Positions 25,707 to 34,063 of a stretch of 64,000 bases of DNA are shown here, piece after piece (positions within the stretch are counted from its first letter, which is position 1; every line of letters starts with the position of its first letter). Both the position numbers and the translations under genes were made by a program. Origin of the DNA: Faecalibacterium duncaniae (lineage in GTDB: Bacteria > Bacillota > Clostridia > Oscillospirales > Ruminococcaceae). The notes beneath the pieces were generated by a model. That model saw nothing but the letters and a program-made list of their open reading frames with translations, did no database searches and was not told the DNA's origin. The stretch lies in the NCBI RefSeq assembly GCF_010509575.1, contig NZ_CP048437.1, forward strand, positions 2,666,001-2,730,000, read 5' to 3'.

Positions 25707-26404
25707 TAAGTCCTCTCAATGATTGCCCGGTTCAGGGGCTCATAGGCACCCCGGGGCAATGGGAGGGCGGTACCATCGGCCAGCACGACTTCCTTTTTGG
25801 TCACACGGCGGATCTGTTTCAGGTTCAGGATCATCCCCCGCCCCACCCGGAGGAAGCCTTCGTCCAGCTGGGCCTCGAACTCACCAAGCGTCCGCTTGAC
25901 GGTGTAATCCTGCTTGGCATGAACCGTGACGTAATTCTGGTGCACGTCCAGATACCGCACCTCATACAGCGGCAGGCGCACCAGCTCGCCGGAAAGCTCC
26001 AGGTTCAGGCACCGGGCGTTGCGGCGGTGCTTTTCCCAGGCACGGTCGAGAACAGCAAAGAGCTTTTCGCGGCTGACCGGCTTCACCAGGTAGTGGAGGG
26101 CGGCCACGTCATAGCCCTCGGCAATGTAATCGGAGTAGCCGGTGATGAACACGATCTGCACGGCTTCATTCTCCTGCCGCACCGTTTTGGCCAGCGTCAC
26201 ACCGTCCGTGCCCGGCATTTCCACGTCCAGAAGTAATAGGTCAAAGCTTTTGTCCTCTGCGTAGCGAAAAAGAAAGGCATCCGCCGAGGCAAAGCGCTCA
26301 CTCTCCACCTCAATGCCACGCTCTGCGGCCCACTGGTGCAGAATGCTCCCCACAAATTCAGCATCGGTCGTGCTGTCATCACAGATCGCGGCACGGTATG
26401 ACAT
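25706..26404 (-). CDS. LytTR-family response regulator
   Basis: A 232-aa protein; GAGAGGAG precedes ATG 26404. Receiver domain: acidic pair DD at residues 8-9 (AICDDS), phospho-Asp in LLLLDVEMPG (about 57), switch Thr/Lys in ITGYSDY and YLVKPV. DNA-binding LytTR domain from about residue 130: VRYLDVHQNYVTVHAKQDY, RVGRGMILNLKQIRRV. It should bind paired 9-bp repeats upstream of the genes it controls. First gene of the kinase/exporter cluster. Confidence 0.93.
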   Translation of the reverse strand: MSYRAAICDDSTTDAEFVGSILHQWAAERGIEVESERFASADAFLFRYAEDKSFDLLLLDVEMPGTDGVTLAKTVRQENEAVQIVFITGYSDYIAEGYDVAALHYLVKPVSREKLFAVLDRAWEKHRRNARCLNLELSGELVRLPLYEVRYLDVHQNYVTVHAKQDYTVKRTLGEFEAQLDEGFLRVGRGMILNLKQIRRVTKKEVVLADGTALPLPRGAYEPLNRAIIERT

Positions 26405-26471
26405 GGCGGCTTCTCCTCTCTTTCCGTAAACTCTGGGTAGAAGTATGACACACTTTCTCCCCGATTGCAAC

Positions 26472-26512
26472 AAAAAAGAAGCGGCTGGCGCACCAGCCGC
26501 TTCTTTTTATAA
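26472..26512. terminator. Bidirectional terminator of the rubrerythrin gene
   Basis: AAAAGAAGCGGCTGG / CCAGCCGCTTCTTTT with a 5-base loop between rubrerythrin and the response-regulator promoter. Confidence 0.88.
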
Positions 26513-26515
26513 CGC

Positions 26516-27055
26516 TTAATAATTATGCTTCTTCAACTCAAAGTAGCTCTGGGGATGTGCGCAGACGGGGCACTTGAGGGGTGCGGACTTGCCGATGTAG
26601 GTATAGCCGCAGTTCCGGCACTGCCAGACCTGCTGTTCCTCACGGGCAAAGACCTTGTTGTTCTTCAGGTTCTCAGCTAGCTCACGGTAGCGCTCCTCGT
26701 GCTCCTTCTCGATCTGTGCCACCATAGTGAACAGGGCGGCCAGCTGGGGGAAGCCCTCTTCCTTGGCTTCCTTGGCCATGCGGGGATACATCTCGGTCCA
26801 CTCGTCGTGCTCACCGCCGGCGGCCATTTCCAGGCAGGTCATGGTGTCGGGGATGGAGCCGCCGTTCAGGGCCTTGAACCACATCTTGGCGTGCTCCTTC
26901 TCGTTGGCGGCAGTCTCCTCAAAGATGGCAGCCAGCTGCTCATAGCCTTCCTTCTTGGCCACACTGGCGAAGAAGGTGTACTTGTTGCGGGCCTGGCTCT
27001 CGCCTGCAAATGCTTCCCACAGGTTCTGTTCGGTCTTGGTACCCTTGAGTTCCAT
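26516..27055 (-). CDS. rbr: Rubrerythrin
   Basis: A 179-aa protein. Start placed at ATG 27055, 9 bases after GGAG; an ATG six bases upstream is possible but too close. Residues 5-135 are a four-helix diiron domain ([44 protein letters not shown] supply the Glu/His ligands). The C-terminus is a rubredoxin domain with two CxxC pairs (CRNCGY, CPVCAH). It reduces hydrogen peroxide in strict anaerobes, with electrons coming through rubredoxin-type partners. Controlled by the PerR/Fur-like palindrome upstream. Confidence 0.97.
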   Translation of the reverse strand: MELKGTKTEQNLWEAFAGESQARNKYTFFASVAKKEGYEQLAAIFEETAANEKEHAKMWFKALNGGSIPDTMTCLEMAAGGEHDEWTEMYPRMAKEAKEEGFPQLAALFTMVAQIEKEHEERYRELAENLKNNKVFAREEQQVWQCRNCGYTYIGKSAPLKCPVCAHPQSYFELKKHNY

Positions 27056-27135
27056 ATTCATGCTCTCCTTTTATGATGCGTAGTGTGCGTATCATCTCGC
27101 CGCCGGTGACCGCCGGGGCATTCCTTCTGAGAGTA

Positions 27136-27197
27136 TTATACCAGAGTTCGCCAAGGAAATCAAGAATAATTCCTATTTATTTGAGAATTATTCTCAG
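27136..27197 (-). promoter_or_regulatory. Rubrerythrin promoter with PerR/Fur-like operators
   Basis: On the minus strand TTGATT (27164-27159), 17-base spacer, TATAAT (27141-27136). Upstream lies the palindrome CTGAGAATAATTCTCAA (27197-27181), and a second, imperfect AGGAATTATTCTTGA abuts the -35. Both have the A/T-rich dyad form of PerR/Fur boxes. The palindrome overlaps the last codons of the neighbouring pseudo-ATPase gene. Confidence 0.75.
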
Positions 27198-29809
27198 TTG
27201 TGCTGTTTCAGGGCGCAGACCGCAATGCTCAAAGCACTCCAAGCTGCCTGATACATCAGGACAGCGGCCACCGACAGGGTGCCGATGCTGCCCGCGTAGG
27301 TCAGCAGAACACCGATGACCACCGAGAACCAGACCGAGACCATCTGCACCGTGGTGGCGCTCGTCTCGGCGTTCTGGGCCTTTTCCGCCGCGCGCAGGCC
27401 GCCGATCAGGCTGGCAAAGCCCTTATCATGCAGCATACAGCAGCGGGCAGTCTCGTCCGGCTGGGCAGGGGTCAGCGCGCTGCACTGTTCCTCATCCAGC
27501 AGGGTGATCATCCCCTCGGGCAGATGGTAAGCCTCGGTGATGTGGCGGGCCGTCAGGCTGGGGTCCTCACAGGTGACCAGCAGGCGGATGTTCTCCCGCT
27601 GCAGCACCTCCAGCCCGCGGGCGGCGTTGCGGCCGCCCACATAATGGAGCACGAACATGGCGTGCAGGCTGCCAGAAACAGCCAGATACAGGATCTGCAG
27701 CGCGCCGTTTTGGGAGTGCTCATCCTCGTACTCCTGCTCAGGCAGGGGCACCCCCTCCCGCTCCATGTACAGCCGGTTGCCGATGAGCACCCGGTTGTTA
27801 TCGCACCAGGCGGCAAAGCCAAGACCGTGGTGGACCTCCAGATCCTTCACAGGGTACAGGATCTCGGTGCGGTCCTCGATGATCTGGCGGAACAGACCCC
27901 GCAGGGTCTCGCAGCTGTGGTTGAGGATACTGGCCGCATAGAGGATGGCACGGTCGATGCGGCCGCCCTTGAAGATGCGGATATCCTCCAGATTCACGCT
28001 GTCTGCGGTAAAGAGCTCGTCGGCATCCACCTGCACGGTGTCCACACCGCCCAGCTCCTCAATGGCAGCCCAGCCGGGCACCACGGCACCGGCGGCGGCT
28101 GCGGTCTTTTGCAGGCGCAGAGAAGCGATGCCCGCAACCAAGGTGGAGGACAGCGGTGCACCCATGCAGAGCATGGAGGTCAGGGCTGCGGCCATGCCGT
28201 TGGGCCCGCCGCCAAACAGCAGGAACACCAGCCCGCTGAGCACGGCGGCACCCAGCAGGATCAGGGCTGTCTTGCGGGCGCGGCGCTCACTGGCGCGCTC
28301 CCCGAAGCTCTGCTCCACCAGCGCCTCGTCCCACTGGACAGGGCGGCTGAGCAGCACCCAGGGGTCTTTCTGATCCAGGCTCCGGGCCAGCACCCGGATC
28401 AGGTCCTTATCCCGGACACGGAATGCGCCCTGCAGCCCCTCAGGGGATCGGGCGGCAAGGTCATAGCCGTTTCTGACGGCAGTCAGCAGGACACGGCTGC
28501 CCAGCAGGGCCAGGAACAGGCCCAGTGCGGCCACGCCGGAAAGCAGCGTCCAGCTGGAGTTCTGATAGCTCTGGGCGTTGAGCAGGGCGACCGCAGCCTG
28601 CACCAGCGCACCGCAGGCGGCCAGCGCCGGCATGGTGTCTGCACTGGGGCGGCCCTTGAGACCCTGCAGACCATCCCGCAGGACAGGCCAGCCCACAGCC
28701 AGCGCACCGGCCAGAAAGAGCAGGTTGGCGGCATAGAACGTCGCCGGAGCGATCACGGGGTCAAGGGAGGCCACAGGGGCCAGCAGCCCCTCGGCAACAA
28801 GGCCAAAGTGGAGCAGTACCACGGCAAGGATGCCCTCCAGCACGCACCGCAGCGTCAGCTCCGCGCCCATCCGGCGAAGCTTCTCTCCCACCTGCTCGGG
28901 CGTTTCCGGCTCGGCTTCTTCTTCAGGTTTCTCCTCAGCCTCCGGCGCGGCAGGGGCCGCTTCCTCAGCAGGCTGGGCCGGGGCCTCCTCTGCCGGGGCG
29001 GCAGGCCGGGCGGGCGCTTCGTCCTCTTCCAGTCCCATCAGCGGCAGGCTCATGCTGTCGTCCTTGCTGGGGGCCTCGGTGCGGGTAGGGGCCTGCGGCT
29101 CGTTCTCGTCCGCGCCCTTGCCAAAGAACTGGAACGCCGTTTCCGGTTCCGGCTCAACCTCTGGCGCGGCTTCCGGGGCAGACTTCGCCTGCTTTACCGA
29201 CTGATCCTCGGCAAACACCATGGGGATGGCCGGGCCCTCAGGCGCTGCGGGAGCTTCCGGCTCCACGGCCAGCACCTCTTCGGGGGCATCCTGCACCTCC
29301 TCCACCGGGGCAGGCTTGGGGGTGCCATAGAGCATGGCCTTGAGTTCGGCCATCTCTGCATCCTCCTGCTGCTCCTGCGGGGTCAGGGGTTTCCGGCGGC
29401 AGGGCGGCTCCGGCTTTTTCTCGGGCTGGGGTGCAGGCCGGGGTTCCGGCTTCGGCGCTGCGGGGACTTCCGGCGCGGTGGGCAGAGCCACAGGCTCTGC
29501 TTCCTCCAGCTCTCCGGGCTCCAATGCCAGCTCCAGGCCGGCCTCTGCTTCTTCCTCATGGCCCAGCACGATCTCACCCGTGGGCGGCAGCTCATTCTGC
29601 ACGGCCGGGGCGGCGGCTGGCTCCTCTTTGTCCTTTTCGCGGTGAAAGAGCTTGCCCAGCAGGCTGCCGGTATTCTCCTTTTCCTCATCGCGGCGCTTCA
29701 TCTCTTCGGGCACCTGTGCCACGCTGGTGCTGAAAAACGTGCGGAACTTCTCGTTCTGCGCATCGATCTCTTCCTGTGTCAGCTCTTTGCGCTTATCATC
29801 CTTTGGCAT
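27194..29809 (-). CDS. P-type-ATPase-like protein lacking the catalytic motif
   Basis: An 871-aa protein; GGGAGGG precedes ATG 29809. Residues 1-310 are a disordered-looking acidic Ala/Pro/Glu-rich region. From about 318 it follows the P1B-ATPase plan: membrane segments, GWPVLRDGLQGLKGRPSADTMPAL, a transmembrane hairpin, then VDTVQVDADELFT at about residues 587-599. The last aligns without gaps to VDTVVFDKTGTLT, so DKTGT has become DADEL. The metal-site CPC is replaced by LCMGAP. The later RVLIGNRLYMEREG nucleotide-binding stretch is kept, but no TGDxxxD/GDGxND hinge is visible. It cannot cycle as a normal pump; a regulatory or scaffold role is possible. Cotranscribed with rlmB. Confidence 0.8.
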   Translation of the reverse strand: MPKDDKRKELTQEEIDAQNEKFRTFFSTSVAQVPEEMKRRDEEKENTGSLLGKLFHREKDKEEPAAAPAVQNELPPTGEIVLGHEEEAEAGLELALEPGELEEAEPVALPTAPEVPAAPKPEPRPAPQPEKKPEPPCRRKPLTPQEQQEDAEMAELKAMLYGTPKPAPVEEVQDAPEEVLAVEPEAPAAPEGPAIPMVFAEDQSVKQAKSAPEAAPEVEPEPETAFQFFGKGADENEPQAPTRTEAPSKDDSMSLPLMGLEEDEAPARPAAPAEEAPAQPAEEAAPAAPEAEEKPEEEAEPETPEQVGEKLRRMGAELTLRCVLEGILAVVLLHFGLVAEGLLAPVASLDPVIAPATFYAANLLFLAGALAVGWPVLRDGLQGLKGRPSADTMPALAACGALVQAAVALLNAQSYQNSSWTLLSGVAALGLFLALLGSRVLLTAVRNGYDLAARSPEGLQGAFRVRDKDLIRVLARSLDQKDPWVLLSRPVQWDEALVEQSFGERASERRARKTALILLGAAVLSGLVFLLFGGGPNGMAAALTSMLCMGAPLSSTLVAGIASLRLQKTAAAAGAVVPGWAAIEELGGVDTVQVDADELFTADSVNLEDIRIFKGGRIDRAILYAASILNHSCETLRGLFRQIIEDRTEILYPVKDLEVHHGLGFAAWCDNNRVLIGNRLYMEREGVPLPEQEYEDEHSQNGALQILYLAVSGSLHAMFVLHYVGGRNAARGLEVLQRENIRLLVTCEDPSLTARHITEAYHLPEGMITLLDEEQCSALTPAQPDETARCCMLHDKGFASLIGGLRAAEKAQNAETSATTVQMVSVWFSVVIGVLLTYAGSIGTLSVAAVLMYQAAWSALSIAVCALKQHN

Positions 29810-29854
29810 CCTAGTCCCTCCCTGTTCTGGTCACGGCGGTCTGGCCGCTGTTTC

Positions 29855-30658
29855 TTACTCTGCGGCGCGCTGGCTCTGGATCTCGTACAGGATGATGCCA
29901 GCCGCCACCGAGACATTGAAGCTGTCCACACCGGTGCCCTGAGCGGCCATATCCAGCCGCACCACACCATCGCAGAGCTTTTTCACCAGCTGGGATACAC
30001 CGCTGCCCTCGCTGCCCAGCACCAGTGCGATGGGGCCGGTCAGGTTGTTCTTGCGCAGGGGAACACCATCCATATCGGCACAGTAGACGAACACCCCCTG
30101 ATCCTTCAGTCGGCGGATGGTCTCGCCGATGTTGGCCACGCGGGCCACAGGCAGGCGCTCGGCCGCACCGGCGCTGGACTTGATAACGGTGGGGGTCACG
30201 GATGCGCCGCCCCGCTTGGGGATGACGATGCCGTGGGCTCCGCACAGCAGAGCAGAGCGCATCACCGCGCCCAGATTATGGGGGTCCTCGATGCCGTCAC
30301 TCAGCACCAGGAAAGGGGGCTCCCCCTTCTCTCTGGCAACGTTCAGCAGGTCCTCCACGGTCACATATTCGATCTCGCTGGCAAAGGCGGCCACGCCCTG
30401 GTGGCTCTCGGTGCCGGTCATCAGGCGCAGCTTGTTGGGATGCACCCGCTTGACCGTGGCCCCGGCCTCCTTGGCCATGGCGGTATAGTAAGCTGCCACG
30501 GCGGGGGCCATGCCCTCCGCGATCAGCACGGTATCCACGCCGGAACCGCTCTTGAGCAGCTCGGTCACGGGGTTTTTGCCGTAGACCAGGCTCTCATTCT
30601 TGGGCTGCTCCTCCGTGCTGCTGCGGCGGGGGCGGCGCGGCATTTTCTGTTCGTCCAT
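29855..30658 (-). CDS. rlmB: 23S rRNA Gm2251-type 2'-O-methyltransferase (TrmH/RlmB family)
   Basis: A 267-aa protein. AAGGAG lies 10 bases before ATG 30658. A basic leader (KMPRRPRRSS) is followed by the RlmB substrate-binding domain LVYGKNPVTELLKSG, and the SPOUT knot: LSDGIEDPHNLGAVMRSALLCGAHGIV, IALVLGSEGSG, DSFNVSVAAGIILYE. It methylates a ribose in the 23S rRNA peptidyl-transferase loop using S-adenosylmethionine. The pseudo-ATPase gene follows 45 bases downstream. Confidence 0.93.
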   Translation of the reverse strand: MDEQKMPRRPRRSSTEEQPKNESLVYGKNPVTELLKSGSGVDTVLIAEGMAPAVAAYYTAMAKEAGATVKRVHPNKLRLMTGTESHQGVAAFASEIEYVTVEDLLNVAREKGEPPFLVLSDGIEDPHNLGAVMRSALLCGAHGIVIPKRGGASVTPTVIKSSAGAAERLPVARVANIGETIRRLKDQGVFVYCADMDGVPLRKNNLTGPIALVLGSEGSGVSQLVKKLCDGVVRLDMAAQGTGVDSFNVSVAAGIILYEIQSQRAAE

Positions 30659-30761
30659 TGATGTGTTCTCCTTCCATTCTATGGCAAGGCGGGCCGTTTG
30701 AGCCGCGCCATGGTTTCGTTCTGTTTCAGTTTTACTATATTTTGACACTGATACATTCTAA

Positions 30762-30790
30762 AGTATAGCATACCCCGGCATTCTTCGCAA
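30762..30790 (-). promoter_or_regulatory. Promoter of rlmB
   Basis: On the minus strand TTGCGA (30790-30785), 17-base spacer, TATACT (30767-30762). Confidence 0.65.
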
Positions 30791-30799
30791 TGTTTGCCG

Positions 30800-31035
30800 A
30801 AGGCAAAAGTTTTCCACATTCAGCAGGCTATACAATCGGTAATTCGGCTCAAATTTTTCCACATGTTGAAAACCCGGTGGAAAATGTTCAAAAATCAAGT
30901 TTGTACGCCCACTTTCCGGGTGGAATTCCACAGTTTCCACCGAGTTTTCAACCTCCCAGGTTCGACACGCAAACTTTTCGCCGTACTTTTTGTAAAATTC
31001 AAGTCGGAATTGTGACAATTTTTTGAAGGGAGATC
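30800..31035. other. AT-rich intergenic segment with DnaA-box-like 9-mers
   Basis: TTTTCCACA occurs twice on the plus strand (about 30811 and 30857), TTTTCCAC once on the minus strand (in GGTGGAAAA, about 30879), with further CCACA/CCACC half sites and repeated GTTGAAAAC/GTTTTCAAC. These are one mismatch from the DnaA box TTATCCACA. No gene is seen here. It lies between rlmB and the fba promoter. Confidence 0.4.
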
Positions 31036-31110
31036 CAGTGGTTTTTGCCAGAATCTCCAACATCAAAATGCCCAATGTGAATTTGTGTTGAAAACGCCGC
31101 GGGAACCGCC

Positions 31111-31139
31111 TTGATTTTATCCTGTAATTGGGGTATACT
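31111..31139 (+). promoter_or_regulatory. Promoter of fba
   Basis: TTGATT (31111-31116), 17-base spacer, TATACT (31134-31139). Confidence 0.8.
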
Positions 31140-31223
31140 ACCCTTAGGTTCGTTAAAGGATGCGCAATCTTGTATCCAAAACGGCTTTTTCACCCCAAAA
31201 TGATTTTGCGGAGGTAATGAATA

Positions 31224-32087
31224 ATGTTGGTAAATGCAACCGAAATGCTGATCAAGGCACGCGATGGCCACTACGGTGTGCCCCAGTTCAACATCAACAA
31301 TCTGGAGTGGACCAAGGCAGTCCTGACCGCCTGCGAGGAAATGAAGAGCCCCGTTATCCTGGGTGTCTCTGAGGGCGCAGGCAAATACATGACCGGCTTC
31401 AAGACCGTTGCCGCCATGGTCAGCTCCATGGTGGAGACCATGGGCATCACCGTTCCCGTTGCCCTGCACCTGGACCACGGCACCTACGAGGGCTGCAAGG
31501 CCTGCGTTGAGGCCGGTTTCTCCTCCATCATGTTCGACGGCAGCCACTACTCCATTGAGGAGAACGCGGAAAAGACCAAGGAGCTGGTCGCTCTGGCACA
31601 CTCCAAGGGCCTGAGCATCGAGGCCGAGGTCGGCTCCATCGGCGGCGTTGAGGACGGCGTTGTGGGCGCTGGCGAGATCGCAGACCCCGCTGAGTGCGCA
31701 AAGATCACCGATCTGGGCATCGACTTCCTGGCTGCCGGCATCGGCAACATCCACGGCGTTTACCCCGCCAACTGGAAGGGCCTGGACTTTGAGGCACTGG
31801 ACCGCATCCACAAGGCTACCAACAACATTCCTCTGGTCCTGCACGGCGGCACCGGCATCCCCGACGAGATGATCCAGAAGGCCATCAGCCTGGGCGTTTC
31901 CAAGATCAACATCAACACCGAGTGCCAGCTGGTCTTTGCTGAGGCCACCCGCAAGTACATCGAGGCTGGCAAGGATCAGCAGGGCAAGGGCTTCGACCCC
32001 CGCAAGCTGCTGGCTCCCGGCGCTCAGGCCATCGTTGACAAGTGCAAGGAGAAGATCGAGCTGTTCGGCTGCGCAGGCAAGGCCTGA
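31224..32087 (+). CDS. fba: Class II fructose-1,6-bisphosphate aldolase
   Basis: A 287-aa protein; GGAGGT precedes ATG 31224. Zn-dependent aldolase: catalytic HLDHGTYEG (His/Asp at about residues 81-83), EAEVGSIGG, GIGNIHGVYP and LHGGTGIPDE give the metal and phosphate ligands. C-terminal INTECQLVFAEATRKY is typical. It splits fructose-1,6-bisphosphate in glycolysis and reverses in gluconeogenesis. Codons are strongly biased to C-ending forms, as expected for a highly expressed enzyme. Own promoter and strong terminator. Confidence 0.97.
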   Translation: MLVNATEMLIKARDGHYGVPQFNINNLEWTKAVLTACEEMKSPVILGVSEGAGKYMTGFKTVAAMVSSMVETMGITVPVALHLDHGTYEGCKACVEAGFSSIMFDGSHYSIEENAEKTKELVALAHSKGLSIEAEVGSIGGVEDGVVGAGEIADPAECAKITDLGIDFLAAGIGNIHGVYPANWKGLDFEALDRIHKATNNIPLVLHGGTGIPDEMIQKAISLGVSKININTECQLVFAEATRKYIEAGKDQQGKGFDPRKLLAPGAQAIVDKCKEKIELFGCAGKA

Positions 32088-32132
32088 GCCGAAGCGCATC
32101 TCCTGAGCACATTCCCGCCCCATAAATGATAC

Positions 32133-32176
32133 TGCCCCGCTGTTCTGTGATGCACAGAACAGCGGGGCATTTTTTT
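32133..32176 (+). terminator. Terminator of fba
   Basis: A 17-bp perfect stem TGCCCCGCTGTTCTGTG / CACAGAACAGCGGGGCA with a 3-base loop and T7. Confidence 0.95.
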
Positions 32177-32190
32177 GTAAGCCAGTCCGC

Positions 32191-32236
32191 AAAAAGGGGG
32201 CTGCTGCACCGGTTTTTCCCGTGTGCCGCAGCCCCT
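32191..32236 (-). terminator. Terminator of folC
   Basis: On the minus strand GGGGCTGCGGCAC / GTGCAGCAGCCCC followed by TTTTTG, ten bases after the stop codon. Confidence 0.85.
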
Positions 32237-32241
32237 CTTCT

Positions 32242-33513
32242 TTACTGGTTCAATTTTGCAAACGCTTCCCGCACATCGCCGGAGAAGTAGAGCGTGCCCA
32301 GCGCGCACACGGGGCCGGTGCCCCCAAGGGCGACCGCCCGGGCCACACCGGCTTCAATGGTGGGAGCAGGCTCAGCCCTGCCGCCCCGGGCGCGGATCTG
32401 TTCGGCCAGCGTCTCAGCGGGCATGGCGCGGGGGGTATGGGCCGCTACGGTGACGAACTGCCCGGCCAGCGGCAGGAGTAGTGCCAGCATCTCGTCCACA
32501 TCCTTGTCCGCCATGATGCTGAGCAGGAACACGAACTTCTGCCCCGGAAAGCGGTCCCGCAGGCTCTGCACGGTGGCCCGCATTCCGTGGGCGTTGTGGC
32601 TGCCATCCAGCAAAAAGGCGGGCGAATGCCGCAGCAGCTCGAACCGGCCCGGCCAGCGCACCTGTTCCAGACCGGCACGGATGGCACTGTCCGGGATGTT
32701 CCAGCCCCGGCTGCGCAGCACCCGCAGGGCCGTAATGGCCGTGGCGGCGTTCCGGGGCTGATAGCTGCCGATCAGGGGCAGGCGGATGCCGTTCAGGCCG
32801 TCAAAATCAAAGGTGACAGCATCCAGATCCCCGTCCTCGATGGTCAGCCTGCTGAGATCCACCACGGTCAGCGGCGCGTGCCGCTCTGCCGCCGTACGGG
32901 CGATGACGGCATCGGCCTCGGGCACACCGCCATAGCTCACCACCGGACTGCCCGGCTTGATGATGCCCGCCTTGGCCGATGCGATATCGGCCAGGGTGGG
33001 GCCCAGCTCCTTCACATGATCCATGCCCAGCGCCGTGATGACCGCACACTCCGGCGGGTCGATGACGTTGGTGGAATCCAGCGTGCCGCCCAGGCCCACC
33101 TCCAGCACCACGATGTCGCATTTCGTCTCAGCGAACCAGAGCATCCCCAATGCCGTGATGATCTCGAACTCGGTGGGGATATCGGTCATGGCATCGGCAG
33201 CGGGCTTCACACGCTCCACCAGCCGCACCAGCGCCTCGTCCGGGATCTGTTGGCCGTTTACCTGAATGCGCTCGTTGAACCGGTTGATAAAGGGCGAAGT
33301 ATACAGGCCCACCCGGTAACCCGCCGCCTGCAGGCAGGAAGCCAGCATGGCCGCCGTGCTGCCCTTGCCATTGGTGCCCGCCACATGGATGAATCTCAGC
33401 TGCTTGTGCGGATCTCCCAGTGCGGTCAGCAGGGTCCGGGTGCGGGTCAGGCCCGGCTTGTGCCCCGCCCACTGGACGGCATGGATATAGTTCAGCGCTT
33501 CTTCATAGTTCAT
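32242..33513 (-). CDS. folC: Folylpolyglutamate/dihydrofolate synthase
   Basis: A 423-aa protein. ATG 33513 overlaps the folT stop (ATGA). Mur-ligase fold: P-loop VAGTNGKGSTAAML (residues 41-54), TSPFINRFNERIQVNG, VLEVGLGGTLDSTN, ITALGMDHVKELG, and LLDGSHNAHGM near 310 in the C-terminal domain. It adds glutamates to folates and probably makes dihydrofolate. Placed after the folate-uptake gene under one THF riboswitch, so imported folate is trapped as polyglutamate. Confidence 0.95.
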   Translation of the reverse strand: MNYEEALNYIHAVQWAGHKPGLTRTRTLLTALGDPHKQLRFIHVAGTNGKGSTAAMLASCLQAAGYRVGLYTSPFINRFNERIQVNGQQIPDEALVRLVERVKPAADAMTDIPTEFEIITALGMLWFAETKCDIVVLEVGLGGTLDSTNVIDPPECAVITALGMDHVKELGPTLADIASAKAGIIKPGSPVVSYGGVPEADAVIARTAAERHAPLTVVDLSRLTIEDGDLDAVTFDFDGLNGIRLPLIGSYQPRNAATAITALRVLRSRGWNIPDSAIRAGLEQVRWPGRFELLRHSPAFLLDGSHNAHGMRATVQSLRDRFPGQKFVFLLSIMADKDVDEMLALLLPLAGQFVTVAAHTPRAMPAETLAEQIRARGGRAEPAPTIEAGVARAVALGGTGPVCALGTLYFSGDVREAFAKLNQ

Positions 33514-34019
33514 TGTGCAATGCCTCGGATCGTTTTGTTTTCCAGCAGCAGGCGCACCAGCACGGTGTTCACCGCCGCCAGGACCAGCGCGTTTGGAATG
33601 CGGGTCACCAGCACGCTCCACGGATAGTTATAGAAGAGGTGGAGTGCCAGCGAGTTGATGACAATGGAGCCCACCGCATGGCCGGCAAACACGCTGATCT
33701 GGGTGCGCAGGCCCAGCCGCAGGTTGGGCAGGGCGCGCCAGAGAAGGCCCGCCGTCAGGCCGATGGAGCCAGCCCCCAGCGTGATCAGCGGGTTGATGGC
33801 GTAGCCGGAAAGGGTGCCGCCGATCATATCGGCCACTGCACCCACGGCAAAGCCCTCCACCGGCCCGAACAGCACAGCGGCCAGCAGGGTGGGCAGGCTG
33901 CCCAGGTTGAACCGGACAAAGCCGGTGGAAATGCTCAGCACCCGGGCAAACACGATGCTCATGGCAGTGAGCAGGGCCAGCATGGTGAGCTTGCGGACGG
34001 AATTTCTGGAATGGTTCAT
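33510..34019 (-). CDS. folT: Folate ECF-transporter S component
   Basis: A 169-aa protein with six hydrophobic segments; GGGGAGGA precedes ATG 34019. It carries the S-component pattern: N-terminal KLTMLALLTAMSIVFARVLS (the AxxxA helix that docks to EcfT), RFNLGSLPTLLAAVLFGPVEGFAVGAVADMIG and the C-terminal IPNALVLAAVNTVLV. Together with the THF riboswitch upstream and folC downstream this points to folate uptake. No ECF energising module lies nearby, so it would share a common one. Confidence 0.9.
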   Translation of the reverse strand: MNHSRNSVRKLTMLALLTAMSIVFARVLSISTGFVRFNLGSLPTLLAAVLFGPVEGFAVGAVADMIGGTLSGYAINPLITLGAGSIGLTAGLLWRALPNLRLGLRTQISVFAGHAVGSIVINSLALHLFYNYPWSVLVTRIPNALVLAAVNTVLVRLLLENKTIRGIAQ

Positions 34020-34063
34020 ATCAATTGTCCTCCCCTGTTTCGGGAACCGCGGGGCAGGCAATG

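Noticed and set aside
27200..30661. An 1153-codon plus-strand open frame opposite the pseudo-ATPase and rlmB
   Set aside because: It is a shadow of the minus-strand genes in GC-rich DNA: composition is Gln/His/Gly-rich without domains, and there is no ribosome site.
30800..31035. Chromosomal replication origin
   Set aside because: DnaA-like boxes are present but none of the usual origin genes, and no clear AT-rich unwinding block beside an ordered box array.
30999..32192. A 397-codon minus-strand open frame opposite fba
   Set aside because: Mirror of a highly codon-biased gene; crosses the fba terminator and promoter.
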